From contig OZ231127.1 of NCBI GenBank assembly GCA_965153355.1, forward strand, positions 35,092,001-35,156,000: 64,000 bases of DNA, given 5' to 3'. The stretch is from Flaccisagitta enflata. Taxonomy: Eukaryota; Chaetognatha; Sagittoidea; Aphragmophora. The notes beneath the pieces are model-generated. The model made no database searches. It was not told the DNA's origin and worked only from the letters and a program-made list of their open reading frames with translations. The translations under genes were made by a program, and so were the position numbers. This document shows, one piece after another, positions 54,705-64,000 of this stretch (the stretch's first letter is position 1; every line of letters starts with the position of its first letter).

Positions 54705-54706
54705 GG
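54641..54706. repeat. (GACA)n microsatellite
   Basis: About 16 GACA units. Confidence 0.95.
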
Positions 54707-54838
54707 AAGAAAAGTAGTTAGGAAGACAGGAAGATTGACATTTGAACAAACCCCAATAGGCAGATTAAAAGATAATCAGGCCAAAAGACATCAAGAAAAA
54801 AAGAAGAAAAAAATTGAGAGACAGACAAACTAAGAAAT

Positions 54839-54994
54839 AAACAATGCTGGATACACGGCGAGACAGTTGCGGATGGTTGGGCAGGGGCCGTAGTGCAAAA
54901 TCCGCTTGCAATTCAAAAATATTTGTGACAGATCGACGGATTGACAGATCAACCGACACGGCAAGGTGTAGAGTAGTGTGTCCACGTCTAGAAA
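54839..54994 (+). mobile_element. Family A variant copy (A21)
   Basis: ACAATGCTGGATACACGGCG, CAGTTGCGGATGGTTGGGC, GACGGATTGAC array, GCAAGGTGTAGAGTAGTGTG then TCCACGTCTAGAAAG: a decayed member of the A17 variant. Confidence 0.7.
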
Positions 54995-55223
54995 GAAGCG
55001 ATAAACCTCGCTCATATTACAAAACATATAAAATGTGCGTGCCAACAAATGTCTGCATGCGGATTTCCTCCTCATAAAAGATCGAGTATCTTCACTTTTT
55101 TGGCGATGGAAAAACGAACCTTCTGAATATTTGGTGAATTCATTTTTGTTGGGTGCTAGATATTTATTGTGGGAAATGGATTAAGCAAATGAATAGTGCG
55201 TCATTCATACATCGGGTAAAGAG

Positions 55224-55228
<5 letters not shown>

Positions 55229-55301
<73 letters not shown>
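55229..55301. repeat. (CT)n microsatellite
   Basis: CT run of about 36 units with one CG interruption. Confidence 0.95.
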
Positions 55302-55306
<5 letters not shown>

Positions 55307-55400
55307 CGCGAAATCCTATCGATGCCAACCATTTCACCACTAGCTTCGCGGCGATTGCCATTGATGGATGCCGATTTTCCGTTATTGGCCTAGGGATTAC

Positions 55401-55463
55401 CTGCCTTCGGACCGCTCAGGTCATGCGGATTAGACGAACTTTTCGATACAGGCGAAGCCGGTT
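55401..55463 (-). CDS. Possible 63-bp micro-exon
   Basis: Acceptor with pyrimidine-rich lead (TTTATTTCTTTG...CCCGCTAG) and donor AAGGCAG|GTAATC enclose a class 1-1 frame reading PASPVSKSSSNPHDLSGPKA. Coding-like Ser/Pro composition, but it sits inside the pogo-like element, so chance is a serious alternative. Confidence 0.18.
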
Positions 55464-55576
55464 CTAGCGGGATTTTTATACAAAGAAATAAAAGAGAAAA
55501 TGCAAGGACTAATGAAATCTTTCTGCTACTGCTGGGTTTCCGTTACTCTTGGGTCCGTTATTGCAAAGTTTAACTG

Positions 55577-56010
55577 TACTAGATTTTGGATATAGGCAAA
55601 TCAAACAATTTCCTATTGATTGCACCCCACTTTTTTAGTCGCGTGCTACGCAACTACACCCCGCTTTGTCGGACCGTCGGTCCGTCACACTTTACTTTTT
55701 TGGCATTTATGGGGTTTTTGGCTACACCGCTCCTGCCCCAATGCTCCACTGACCTCAAATATAGCCCCTGCCCACCCGCAAGCGACTGGGGTAGCCGTGT
55801 ATCCGGCCTTGTTTTTTTTAAAAAAATTCTCAAGGGCCTTCTTGGGGCCCTTAGGGGCCTCTAAGAAGAAAATAGTCTTTAGTTAAAGCTGACGGCGAGA
55901 GAAATCGAATCTCCGTCAAACAAAACCAAGAACGCCTAGATCAGTGGTGATTTGCGCCTTCAAAACAAGATGCGCTCTCAGCCTTCAAAATTTTAAGTTG
56001 TAGCTCGTCC
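55577..56010 (-). repeat. Dispersed repeat F, copy 2 (right part)
   Basis: GATTTTGGATATAGGCAAAT to the reverse complement of GTTGAGCAACAACTTGAAAT, interrupted by family A copy A22 at 55632-55814. It contains GGGGCCCTTAGGGGCC and CCAAGAACGCCTAG matching 48060-48150. Confidence 0.75.
55632..55814 (-). mobile_element. HINE-like family A copy (A22)
   Basis: Stem-loop AGTCGCGTGCTACGCAACT, short GTCGGACC array, CGCTCCTGCCCCAATGCTC, CGCAAGCGACTGGGGTAGCC, GGCCTTGTTT. Its target is the T-run of repeat F and no duplication is seen. Confidence 0.88.
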
Positions 56011-56196
56011 CCTTCCCTGTATCATGTCTCCGTGTGTTTCCATGTGTCCGGTCTCCTTCTGTGTGACTATGTATCAAGTCTTGCGCGTGCTAGTATTGAG
56101 TTTGCTGTACGCATAGGTGTATCATGTCTACACAGGTGTTCACACATATATTGCAGTCTGCCTGCATGAGACCAAGTGTACAAAGATTTTAGACAG

Positions 56197-56878
56197 AACA
56201 AGGCCGGATACATGGCCACCCCAGTCGCGTGCGGGTGGGCGGGAGCAGTGCTGGAGAAGGTTACTAGAGCAGGAGGGCAGGAGCAGCAGGCTCAAAAAGC
56301 TCAAAAACGCCGAAAAAGTAAATAGTCGCTAAAGCGTTAAGATGGTCAGCGGTACCCGTGCCCTGCTTAAGTAGGTTGTGGTTGAAGTTGAGGGGGGAGC
56401 AGGGCAGCGGCCCTGAAGGGGTCAATGACCTATGCTTTCACACATATGAGGAATTTTCTCCTCATCCTCCTTCTCCTCCTTCCCTGCACCCCCCTACCCC
56501 CAGCCTCCAGGCCCATACCTCAGCCTGGAGGCCCGTATCCCAGCCTCCTGGCACAAATCCCAGTCATGAGGCCCAAATCCCTAGAGAGAGGAGTCTGGGC
56601 CTTGGGGTTGAGACTTGGGCCATGAGGGTGGGATTCGGGCCTCAAGACTGGGATATGGGCCTCCAGGCTGAGATATGGGCCTTGAGGCTGGGGGAAGGGG
56701 GGGGGTACAAGGAAGAAAGAGGAGAAGGTGGAAAATAATTCCCCATATGTGTGAAAGCATAGGTCATCGACCCTTTGGGGCAGCTGCCCAAAAGGGGACC
56801 AACCGACCAACCAACTGACAGACTGACCGACGAACGGTCCAACATAGCAGGGTGTAGAGTCGCGAAGCACGAGACTAA
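56197..56878 (+). mobile_element. Family A copy (A23) split by family C
   Basis: AACAAGGCCGGATACATGG, CAGTCGCGTGCGGGTGGGC ... GAAAAAGTAAA, then C6, then GGGACCAACCGACCAACC, array, and stem-loop AGTCGCGAAGCACGAGACT. The C insertion point (after AAAGTAAA) is the same as in A9. Confidence 0.82.
56321..56793 (+). mobile_element. Family C copy (C6), nested in A23
   Basis: AATAGTCGCTAAAGCGTTAA, GATGGTCAGCGGTACCCGTG, GGGCAGCGGCCCTGAAGGGG, CATAT...CTCC arm, CCAGGCCCATACCTCAGCC units in two orientations, CATAGGTCATCGACCC, terminal TTTGGGGCAGCTGCCC then AAAA. Confidence 0.82.
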
Positions 56879-57824
56879 GAATGATCCTATTCAACACTCC
56901 AGGGTGGCAGAAAATTCTATAGGTCCGAGGCACACTTTTTTGGGCAGCGGCCCCGAAGGGGCCGATGACCTATGCTTTCACACATAAGGGAAATTTCTCC
57001 CTCTTCTCCTTCTCCTTCTTCACCATCCCCCCCCCCTCAAGACCCAAATCCTAGTCTCGAGACCCAAATCCTATCTTCAAGGCTCAAATCCCCGCTTTGA
57101 AGCTCAAATCCCAGCCTTGAGGCTCGAATCTCAGTCTCCAGGCTAAAATCCCAGCCTCGAGGCTCAAATCCCAGCCCTTATACTCAAATCCCAGTCTCAA
57201 GGCACAAATCCCAGCCTTGAAGCTCAAATTCTAGCCTCGAAGCTCAAATACCAGCTTCCATGCTCAAATCCCTGCCCCAAAGCTCAAATCCCAACCTCAA
57301 AGCTCAAATCTTAGCCTTGAAGCTGAAATCCCAGCCTCGAAGCTCAAATCCCAGCCTCGAAGCTCAAATCCCAGCCTCACGGCCCTAATCCAAGCCTCAA
57401 GGCCCCTATTCCAGCCTCCATGCCCTAATTCCATCCTTGAGGCCCAAATAAAAACAGCATAGGTCATCGGCTCCTTCGGGGCCGCTGCCCCTCTAACCAC
57501 TTCACACCACCGTACAGTCACATAGGGGCAACGGGTACCACTGACCAGGGTGGCAGAAAATTCTATAGGTCCGAGGCACGCTTTTTTCCCAACGCTATAA
57601 GTCCGACTTTTGGTGTTCCCCTTGTAATATCACATACTATCAGATTTATCATGTTTTTCTCACTTCTTACCCATGAGCAAAGCTAAACAAAGACATCTAG
57701 CAGATAAGCAAAGACAATTTGGAAAATGGATTTTAAATTTCAACAAAAAATACAGTTGACTTCTTTAGAAATGACTGACATTGCCTTTTGGTTGGAATTT
57801 AAGCTTCGAAAATGAAATTGATTG

Positions 57825-58034
57825 AAACAAGGCCGGATACACGGCTACCTAAGTCGCGTGCGGGTGGGCAGGGGCCATATTTGAGGTCGCTTCATCATTT
57901 GGGCAGGAGCAGTGAGGCCAAAGACCGCAAAAACCCCAAAAAAGTAAAGCGTGACGGACGGACCGATGGACGGACGGACCGACCAACGGACCGACAAAGC
58001 GGGTTGTAGAGTCGCGTAGCACGCGACTAAAAAA
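57825..58034 (+). mobile_element. HINE-like family A copy (A24), intact
   Basis: AACAAGGCCGGATACACGG, AAGTCGCGTGCGGGTGGGC, TTTGGGCAGGAGCAGTGAGG, GACGGACC array, stem-loop AGTCGCGTAGCACGCGACT then AAAAAAA. A good type copy for the family. Confidence 0.92.
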
Positions 58035-58251
58035 AAATCAGACTCAAATTGATACAGATTCTATTTAAAAGAAAAATCAGATGTTTAGGCCTAAGAAATG
58101 ATGATCTCAAACTCATAGGTTAGATTGAGAAAGTTTGTTCCTCGTCCTCTTCCATTTATTTCAGGTATGGTGAGGGATATTGTTCCACTTGTCATACAAC
58201 TCCCCTAAGCGAATATTCCTCTTAACAATACCTAATAAACCTAATTTTTAA

Positions 58252-58490
58252 GAGCAAGGCCAAGTTATGGCCAATAAGTGCGCCTCGCTTGATTAAGAAT
58301 TTGTGAATGAACGTTTTTGATGAATGAATGAATGAAAATGAATGTGGTAAAGCATGAGAGGTGATAGGAATGAAGAAAAACGTCAGGATCAGCCGTTTTG
58401 CAAATTTCAAATGTTTGCGTTACCGACCAACCAGCCAATCAACCAACTGATGGACATGACCTCTTTTAGAAGAGCGAGGACGCACCTAAT
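58252..58490 (+). mobile_element. Family B copy (B5) with internal insertion
   Basis: GCAAGGCCAAGTTATGGCC, AAGTGCGCC start; ~100 bp with GAATGAATGAAT inserted; then GACCAACC array and the decayed stem-loop GAGCGAGGACGCACCT. Confidence 0.65.
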
Positions 58491-58622
58491 AATATTCTGT
58501 GAGCAAAAATAGGGATTAGAAATGATCATTCCCAATGTGGAATTAACTTAAATTTTGCTGATACTGGCTAACTTGACAGTTTGTGGCCCCAAGTGTTGGC
58601 AAGTGAATTTAACTTGTGACGT

Positions 58623-58750
58623 AAACAAGGCCAAGTAGGCAAAGTAGGTGCGCCGTGTGGTTCATCAAACATTTGCGTTAGACTAATAACCGACCAATCA
58701 ATCAACCGACTGACCAACAGACACGGCTCCAGCTTTAGCGCACTTAAAAA
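58623..58750 (+). mobile_element. Family B copy (B6)
   Basis: AAACAAGGCCAAGTAGGC, GGTGCGCCGTGTGG, GACTGACC array, decayed stem-loop ending TTTAGCGCACTT then AAAAA. Confidence 0.8.
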
Positions 58751-58769
58751 CATCGTTTTCACTCTTCAG

Positions 58770-58771
<2 letters not shown>

Positions 58772-58818
<47 letters not shown>

Positions 58819-58820
58819 TT
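58772..58820. repeat. (TTTC)n microsatellite
   Basis: About 12 TTTC units. Confidence 0.95.
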
Positions 58821-58867
58821 TTCCTCTCTCTTTTTTTCCCTTTCGCTCTTTCTTTTTTCTTTTCCCT

Positions 58868-59065
58868 CTTTTTAGTCGCGTGCTACGCCACTCTACAACT
58901 CGCTTTGTCGGTCCGTCCGTCGGTCCGTCCGTCCGTCACACTTTACTTTTTTTGGGTTTTTGCGGTTTTGGCCTCACTGCTCCTGCCCAAATGATGGAGT
59001 GACCTCAATTATGGCCCCTGCCCACCCGCACGCGACTGGGGTAGCCGTGTATCCGGCCTTGTTTT
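58868..59065 (-). mobile_element. HINE-like family A copy (A25)
   Basis: Stem-loop AGTCGCGTGCTACGCCACT, GTCCGTCGG array, CACTGCTCCTGCCCAAATGA, CACGCGACTGGGGTAGCC, GGCCTTGTTT. Opposite orientation to A24. Confidence 0.92.
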
Positions 59066-59702
59066 TCTCTCCCTCAAATCTATATGTCCGACTTTTGATC
59101 TATTGGTCCGAGGCACGACGTGCCCCGCGTGCCCCTGTTTCTGCCACCCTGCCACTGACCATCTAACGCTTTTGCGACTATTTCTAATGCTATAAGTCCG
59201 ACTTTTTAAGTTTCTCTCAAATGGTCAAATACCACTATTTTTTTTTATTCTTACCTGTGGAGAAGCAATACAATGACAACAAGGGGTTTAATAGCATTTA
59301 GCAGGTGACGTTTAGTAGATAAAACAATACTAAAACATGAAAATTCAATGACAAAAAAAAGGAGAGCCCTGTCATTTCCATAAAATTGAATTTAAAAGCA
59401 AAAATCAGATGATTTAGCCTCAGAAACAAGAGATGAGACAACATTTCTTTCATTCTTTTTTTTCTTTTTTTTTGTTTGTTTGTTTTCTTTCTTTCTTTAT
59501 TCCTTTCTCTTTTTTCTTTTTCCTTCTTTTTTTCTCCTTTTCTTCCTCCCTCAAATCTATTAGTCCGACTCTTGATCTATAGGTCCGAGGAACGACGTTC
59601 CTGGCGTTCCCCTATTTCTGCCACCCTGCAACACTCACGTTTTAATGAAGTTGTTCACAGACAAACTGATTTGAGACTTCGAAAGCGGCAAGAAACTATC
59701 TA

Positions 59703-60236
59703 GGTGCGCCATTTGGGTGCTTCGCATAGCAAAAGTTGGTTATTTCTTTTTGCCCTCTTTACCTAATGTGGAGTGACCAATTTTAGGACCCTTACCATTT
59801 TTGTTTTATCAAAAATCGTTCATCTTCTGTTTTTTAAAAAATTGCTTTTGAGGACCTAATTTGCATAATGCAGTGGGATAAAACAATATGCTGACATTGT
59901 TTGAATCAGCTTTCATAATTTTCTACTCTTCACAGAATTGTAATTCTGCCTTTTCATTTACTCTTTCATGACTTATGTTCTGATATTTTAGTTTATTTTT
60001 TCATACATCATGATTTTTTTTAAAACAAATAATTGTCCTTTTTGTAACAAAACTACACAGGATTTTGCTGAATTCTGGGAAATCAGTGGAAACTTTAAGG
60101 CCAAAACAAAAACGGAAGATGAAGGAATTTTGAAAAAAGGAAAATGGTCATCTTCATGATTTTTACTCCTCCACATTACGTAAGTAGGGTGAAGGGATAC
60201 TCCCAACTTTTGCTATGTGAAGCACCCAAGTGCGCC
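59703..60236. mobile_element. MITE-like element J with ~35-bp inverted ends
   Basis: Left TTGGGTGCTTCGCATAGC, AAAAGTTGG; right inverted copy TTGGGTGCTTCACATAGC, AAAAGTTGG. Subterminal TAATGTGGAG is also inverted. A target duplication is not clear. Confidence 0.7.
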
Positions 60237-60570
60237 ATGTCTTTGATAGATTAGTGCCTCATATGATAAGGAAATGGATCAATGTAGTCAATACACGCAA
60301 GCGCGTTTTTTTTAGAAAAGAGAAAAAACATGCAAGCGCGGTTTACTTAGAAAAATATGCAACAACTTTGAAAGTAGAAAGTAAACAAATCGATTACAGT
60401 ACTACTTAGTAAAACCCCAAATTTGGAATGGAGAAGCGAATGTAGCGGAGAAAGTCACTTCCGTCGCGATCCAGGTGTCTAGTTGTTTTGCCCGCCTGAA
60501 GAAGTATCAAATACGGCTGATTTTGGTTCACGTGTCTGGGTCTTTTTAGTGATCTCCAGTGACTGCGCCA
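60237..60570. other. No recognisable feature
   Basis: AT-rich sequence with two near-repeats of CAAGCGCG. Confidence 0.3.
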
Positions 60571-61108
60571 AGTGTGGGGAATAACAGGGTCCAGATATGT
60601 GTAAAAAGTAAGATAGAATTTCATCCACCGGTAACAAGACATATAAAAGGGTGGGAATCAGCTCAGTCTGTCCAAAATTCTCTCTGGTCAAGATTTGGGA
60701 CCCTACCGCTGCATATTTCAGGTCAAAAGGCTATATGAGGTCAAAATTTCAAAACGGGAATCTGAAAATCTGATGGCAGATTCTGAATCTTTTCATAAAA
60801 GTATCAAAAGAAAGTGTCTTTCTTTTTTTGATATTCCAACTAGAACAGTCTAATTCAACTTCAAAAGTCAAATGCGGGCTAAATTTGCTCTTTTTAAAAA
60901 TTTGGTTTATTTTAACATCTGACAATAATTTTGACTTTTACAGTTGGAAAATCAAAAAAAGAATGGCACATAGTTTTAGCATTTTTTGGCAAGGATTCTG
61001 AATCAGCGACCAAAAATTTTTTTAATGGTCTGAGCTGATTCCCCACACTTTGAGTGGATGAAATTTGATCACATTTTTATACATTTCTAGATCCTGTTAG
61101 TGTGGGAA
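60571..61108. mobile_element. Imperfect fold-back element P
   Basis: Inverted segments run inward in order: GTGTGGGGAATAACAGG paired with CCTGTTAGTGTGGG, ATTTCATCCAC with GTGGATGAAAT, GGGAATCAGCTCAG with CTGAGCTGATTCCC, and GATATTCCAACT with AGTTGGAAAATC. The arms are diverged, so it is old. Confidence 0.65.
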
Positions 61109-62005
61109 AGGAGGGAGGGAGACAGCATATTTAATGGATTTGCAACTCATAAACCATGAAATATCCCTAGATACAGCTTACACACAAACAGATACACCTA
61201 GAAAAGACAGACTAGCAACACACCCTCAAACACGAGACAAGCAACACACAGACATGAGATGTGCCTTACATACACTCAAATACTGTAGCGGATAGGACCA
61301 ACTAAAGACACAAACATGTATCCTACACTTCACTTTCACATGAGACATGCTACAGGTGCACGCATCCATATTCATTTACAACAAAGGCGGTCACACACAA
61401 ATACACACTAACACGCTCATACAAAGTGCCGAATAGCCTGATGCATGTCTGCTTGAGGGGTAGCCTTGTCGAAGTTCGTTTCTGGGGCCAAGAATTTCTT
61501 CTACAAGGGTCGAACAATCGTGCTCCCGCGTCTCAACCCCTAAAGAAGAATAGGACAATGGAGGAAAGACACTAAATAGTTTAGCTTACATTTATCATGT
61601 CTCCTTGAGTATGTGCGTATGTACGTCTATCATGTCTACACACACCAGTCCGGATACAGCGACTATCTCAAGGTTGAGTGACCAGGGTACTGATCATTGG
61701 GGAAGTGTTCTACTATGTTTAAGGAACATCACTCACTATTTGGTAAGTTTTTTCTTAAGCAAACTTTTTTTATATTCCCATTTTTATATGGGTTGTTGGT
61801 ACAGGCCACTTAAAACATATTCCATCCAATAAGGTAACTTCGAAAGCTTGTATTTCTTAAACATATTAAGCTACACACCTAATCTCGGGCTCATTTTAAA
61901 GAAATTTAGCTAATATTCTCACAGCCTCATGACCTTATATCTGTCAAACGGATTGAGCTACAGACCTCCACAAAATTTGGCTCATTCAAAAGAGCAGACA
62001 CAGCT
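61109..62005. other. CA-rich patch, otherwise nothing
   Basis: 61130-61430 is irregularly rich in ACACA/ACAGA; the rest shows no gene. Confidence 0.35.
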
Positions 62006-62130
62006 TTTGAGTCGCGTGCTCTACACCCTACACCCTGCACCCAGTTGGTTCTTCAGTTGGTTGGTCCATCGGTCGGTTGGTCAGTGGTACCCTTTTGGGC
62101 AGCGGCCCCAAAGGGGTTGACAACCCATGC
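62006..62130 (-). mobile_element. Truncated A (A26) joined to truncated C (C8)
   Basis: GAGTCGCGTGCTCTACACCC and a GGTTGGTCCATCGG array run straight into GGTCAGTGGTACCCTTTTGG and GCAGCGGCCCCAAAGGGG. It looks like an internally deleted A-plus-C composite. Confidence 0.65.
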
Positions 62131-62368
62131 TAGCGAGCGAAAGTGAATGTGACTAAGGCAAATTAAATTTTTGTCAAAAATCGCTCATTTTAAACATTAT
62201 TCTTATATATAGAACACGAAATGAATAATCTATGTCATGTATATGAATAAAAAATCTGATTTCAATCATAATATATCAATTTAGATCATGAGGAGGCCAA
62301 TTACCAGCGTGAAACAGCGATGTTTGAACTACATCTATAACATATGCTAAAGTATTGAAATATTATTA

Positions 62369-62544
62369 CAGTGGGACCCCGTAATAACAGCCCCGCCTTT
62401 AAAGGTTCCCCATCAATAAAGGTCAATATTTTTAGGTCCCAGATGATAGTATTCAATGTTATTTTACCCCTCTTTAAAGGTAACCCTGAGATAAAGGTGA
62501 GAAATCATCAGTCCCAATGGGACCGATGAGGCGGGGTCCTACTG
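62369..62544. mobile_element. MITE, 176 bp, ends CAGTGGGACCCCG (TA target)
   Basis: Left CAGTGGGACCCCGTAATAAC, right (other strand) CAGTAGGACCCCGCCTCATC; TA at 62367-62368 and 62545-62546. Internal TTTAAAGGTTCCCC and TTTAAAGGTAACCC repeats. Confidence 0.82.
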
Positions 62545-62802
62545 TAATTACAAACAAACAAACGGTTCTTGACATGGAGTTATGATTTATAAGTTTTTAT
62601 AGGATCAACTATGTAAAATATGTGATTTAATGCCATTGGCCGCGTCCAAATCGGTCGAGCGGCTCGGCGCGGCCCGCCTTGCAGAAGTTAAAAAAATTTA
62701 ATCGAGCAAAAATCCTATCGGTGGTGGCTTTCTCTGGCAGCGCGAAATTACGAAGCTGTTCAGAAGATCTTTTTCCTGTCTGAGCTTTTCTATTAGACGG
62801 TC

Positions 62803-63854
62803 ACCTCACATATTTTTGCACAGGGAACCTAAAAAGGCTGTAGAACATGATTCTGATATCCATTTTGACCTAACTTGAGCCAAAAAAAGTAGAAACGGTT
62901 TTTTGAGCTAAAAACAGCTATTTCTCATAAAAAAATGCTATAAAATGAAACATTTTGAACTTTTTTATATAGAAACAAAGTTCCAATAGCAATTGATACT
63001 CGAGTGAACTGAGAACAATTTTGAATAGGTCTATGAGGTTCAAAAATTACGTTAAAATCCTCAAAAATGAAAAAATAACCCAAAACAAGGAAATTCTATA
63101 AACTGATATTTTGGAACTGTTTCTTAGAGTAAGATATGCTGTCAGTATGAAATTCATTGATGTAATTGAAAAAACATGCATATTACAGGCGAAAAATGCA
63201 AAACCGCAATATGCAAATGAGATTAAGTGCAAATTTTCAAAAATAGTAGAAATCGTCTAAGAACACAAAAAATTGAATCAGCACAGTGTAAATGATCAAA
63301 ATACATCAATTTCTGTCAGAATTAACCAAAAAAAATTGAAAAATTAGTGTTTTTAGTCGCGTGCACGCGACTCTACACCTTGGTCTGTCGGTCGGTCGGT
63401 CCGTCCGTCCCGTAACGTTTTTAAATTTTTGATGGTTTTTATCATTTTTTATCATTTTTTAGCATTTTTTAACATTTTATAACATTTTTTAACATTTTTT
63501 AACATTTTCTGACATTTATGGCATTTTAACACTTTTTAACCTTTTTAAAAATTTTTAACATTTTTTAACATCTTTTTAACATTTTTAAACATTTTTTAAC
63601 ATTTTTTAACATTTCTCAACATTTTTTAACATTTCTTAACTTTTTTTTACATTTCAACATTTCTTAACATATTGTTTGTCATATCCAGACGCACGCGACT
63701 GTTGCCCTCTTGGGCTTGTTATGAGCAAAATACACAATTTTTACACAAAAAAACGTTTTTAATTTTTTTGTGCTCAAGTTAGGCCAAAATGAATATCAGA
63801 ATTGTGTTTTACAGCATTTTTATGACCCCTGTGCAAAAAATTATGATGTGTCCA
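62803..63854. mobile_element. 1.05-kb element with ~100-bp inverted ends
   Basis: Left TTTTTGCACAGGGAACCT, GGCTGTAGAACATGATTCTG, CATTTTGACCTAACTTGAGC; the right end carries the same order inverted (GCTCAAGTTAGGCCAAAATG, CAGAATTGTGTTTTACAGC, CCTGTGCAAAAAATTATGATG). Family A copy A27 is nested inside. Confidence 0.78.
63350..63720 (-). mobile_element. Family A copy (A27) with ACATTTTTTA minisatellite core
   Basis: Perfect stem-loop AGTCGCGTGCACGCGACT, GGTCGGTCC array, then about 20 imperfect 10-13-bp AACATTTTTT units in place of the usual centre, then ACGCACGCGACTGTTGCCC and GGGCTTGTT. Confidence 0.8.
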
Positions 63855-64000
63855 TCTTTTTTTTTTCAAAACCCTTAAAATTGAGATTTTCGATAACCGG
63901 AATCCTGACCGTAGACTTTTCGTAAGTATATAGTGCAGCATATCGTTTGAATCGTCTTTACATGGAGAACATGGAATTAGTGATGATTTTTTTTCTCTGT
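63855..64000. other. Right edge, no recognisable feature
   Basis: AT-rich sequence after the inverted element; nothing recognised. Confidence 0.3.

Larger units (their letters stand above)
54403..55576. mobile_element. Pogo/Tigger-like element, 1174 bp (TA target, empty site visible)
   Basis: Left CAGTGGAACCCCGCAATAAC, right (other strand) CAGTTAAACTTTGCAATAAC, with TA on both sides (54401-54402 and 55577-55578). The uninterrupted target exists in the neighbouring repeat F unit (GAAAATACAAGATTTTGGA near 54248). There is no transposase; inside are a GACA array, a family A variant and a CT array. Confidence 0.85.
57546..59151. mobile_element. hAT-like element D1 with perfect 8-bp TSD, inside C7
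   Basis: Termini CAGGGTGGCAGAAA (inverted). The flanks are CCACTGAC at 57538-57545 and 59152-59159. The interior carries A24, B5, B6, a TTTC tract and A25. A sibling of D2. Confidence 0.9.
56938..59183 (-). mobile_element. Family C copy (C7), inside D2 and split by D1
   Basis: Hairpin end TTTGGGCAGCGGCCCCGAAG at the left, ~20-bp minisatellite units (AGGCTCAAATCCCAGCCT), CATAGGTCATCGGCTCC, GGGGCCGCTGCCCC, GGCAACGGGTACCACTGAC; the end resumes after D1 as CCATCTAACGCTTTTGCGAC and TATTT. Comparison with D1, which has the uninterrupted CTTTTTTCCCAACGC, shows no target duplication. Confidence 0.82.
56900..59628. mobile_element. hAT-like element D2 with perfect 8-bp TSD (outer shell of nest)
   Basis: Both termini are CAGGGTGGCAGAAA (inverted). 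The flanks are CAACACTC at 56892-56899 and 59629-59636. Subterminal GGTCCGAGG and CTATAAGTCCGACTTTT motifs are shared with D1. No transposase. Its original length without inserts would be under 0.6 kb. Confidence 0.88.

Overview
The window looks like intron-rich, repeat-packed nuclear DNA of an invertebrate animal. The reasons are a BEL/Pao retrotransposon (a group known from animals), exon-like islands with GT/AG borders, a candidate amidated-neuropeptide precursor, long GA, GACA and GAA microsatellites, and dozens of short DNA transposons. I cannot name the phylum or species. I see no rRNA, tRNA, CRISPR or bacterial-type operon.

Layout. (1) 1-2.5 kb holds two minus-strand exons (213-485 and 2322-2495) that together encode four PFAAPGKR repeats. 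Nearly every codon of the repeat differs synonymously between copies, which makes this the best host-gene candidate. (2) 2.8-17.2 kb holds MITEs, a ~0.8 kb TTC tract, and two tandem segmental duplications (about 6.49-10.39 kb and 11.5-17.2 kb). The second unit of each has since been invaded: by a hAT-like element with a perfect 8-bp target-site duplication at 7741-9251, and by a 2.4-kb TTAATTAAC-rich element at 14097-16487. (3) 17.2-19.1 kb is mostly single-copy, with several minus-strand exon-like islands. (4) 19.1-26.0 kb is a decayed minus-strand BEL/Pao element (nucleocapsid zinc fingers, protease, RT, RNase H, integrase, DUF5641), followed by a possible LTR and a gag-like ORF that lies in circularly permuted order. 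(5) 26-64 kb is a mosaic of nested transposons, satellites and microsatellites with no secure gene.

The dominant theme is a group of short Helentron/HINE-like families, here called A, B and C. A and B start AACAAGGCC, carry a GACC/GACG tetranucleotide array, and end in a perfect stem-loop followed by TAAAAA. C carries a ~20-bp minisatellite and a GC-rich hairpin. In A, in an A variant and in B, the left subterminal repeat is complementary to the 3' arm of that family's own stem-loop, and the two ends covary. Other DNA elements have TA duplications and long inverted ends (Tc1/mariner or pogo-like), and three hAT-like insertions have perfect 8-bp duplications. A Russian-doll nest at 56.9-59.6 kb (hAT in C in hAT, with A and B copies innermost) gives an insertion order from sequence alone.

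Convention for families A, B and C: the stem-loop end is called 3', so strand + means the stem-loop is on the right. Boundaries of A, B, C and microsatellite features are accurate to a few bases. Boundaries of elements with stated target duplications are exact.
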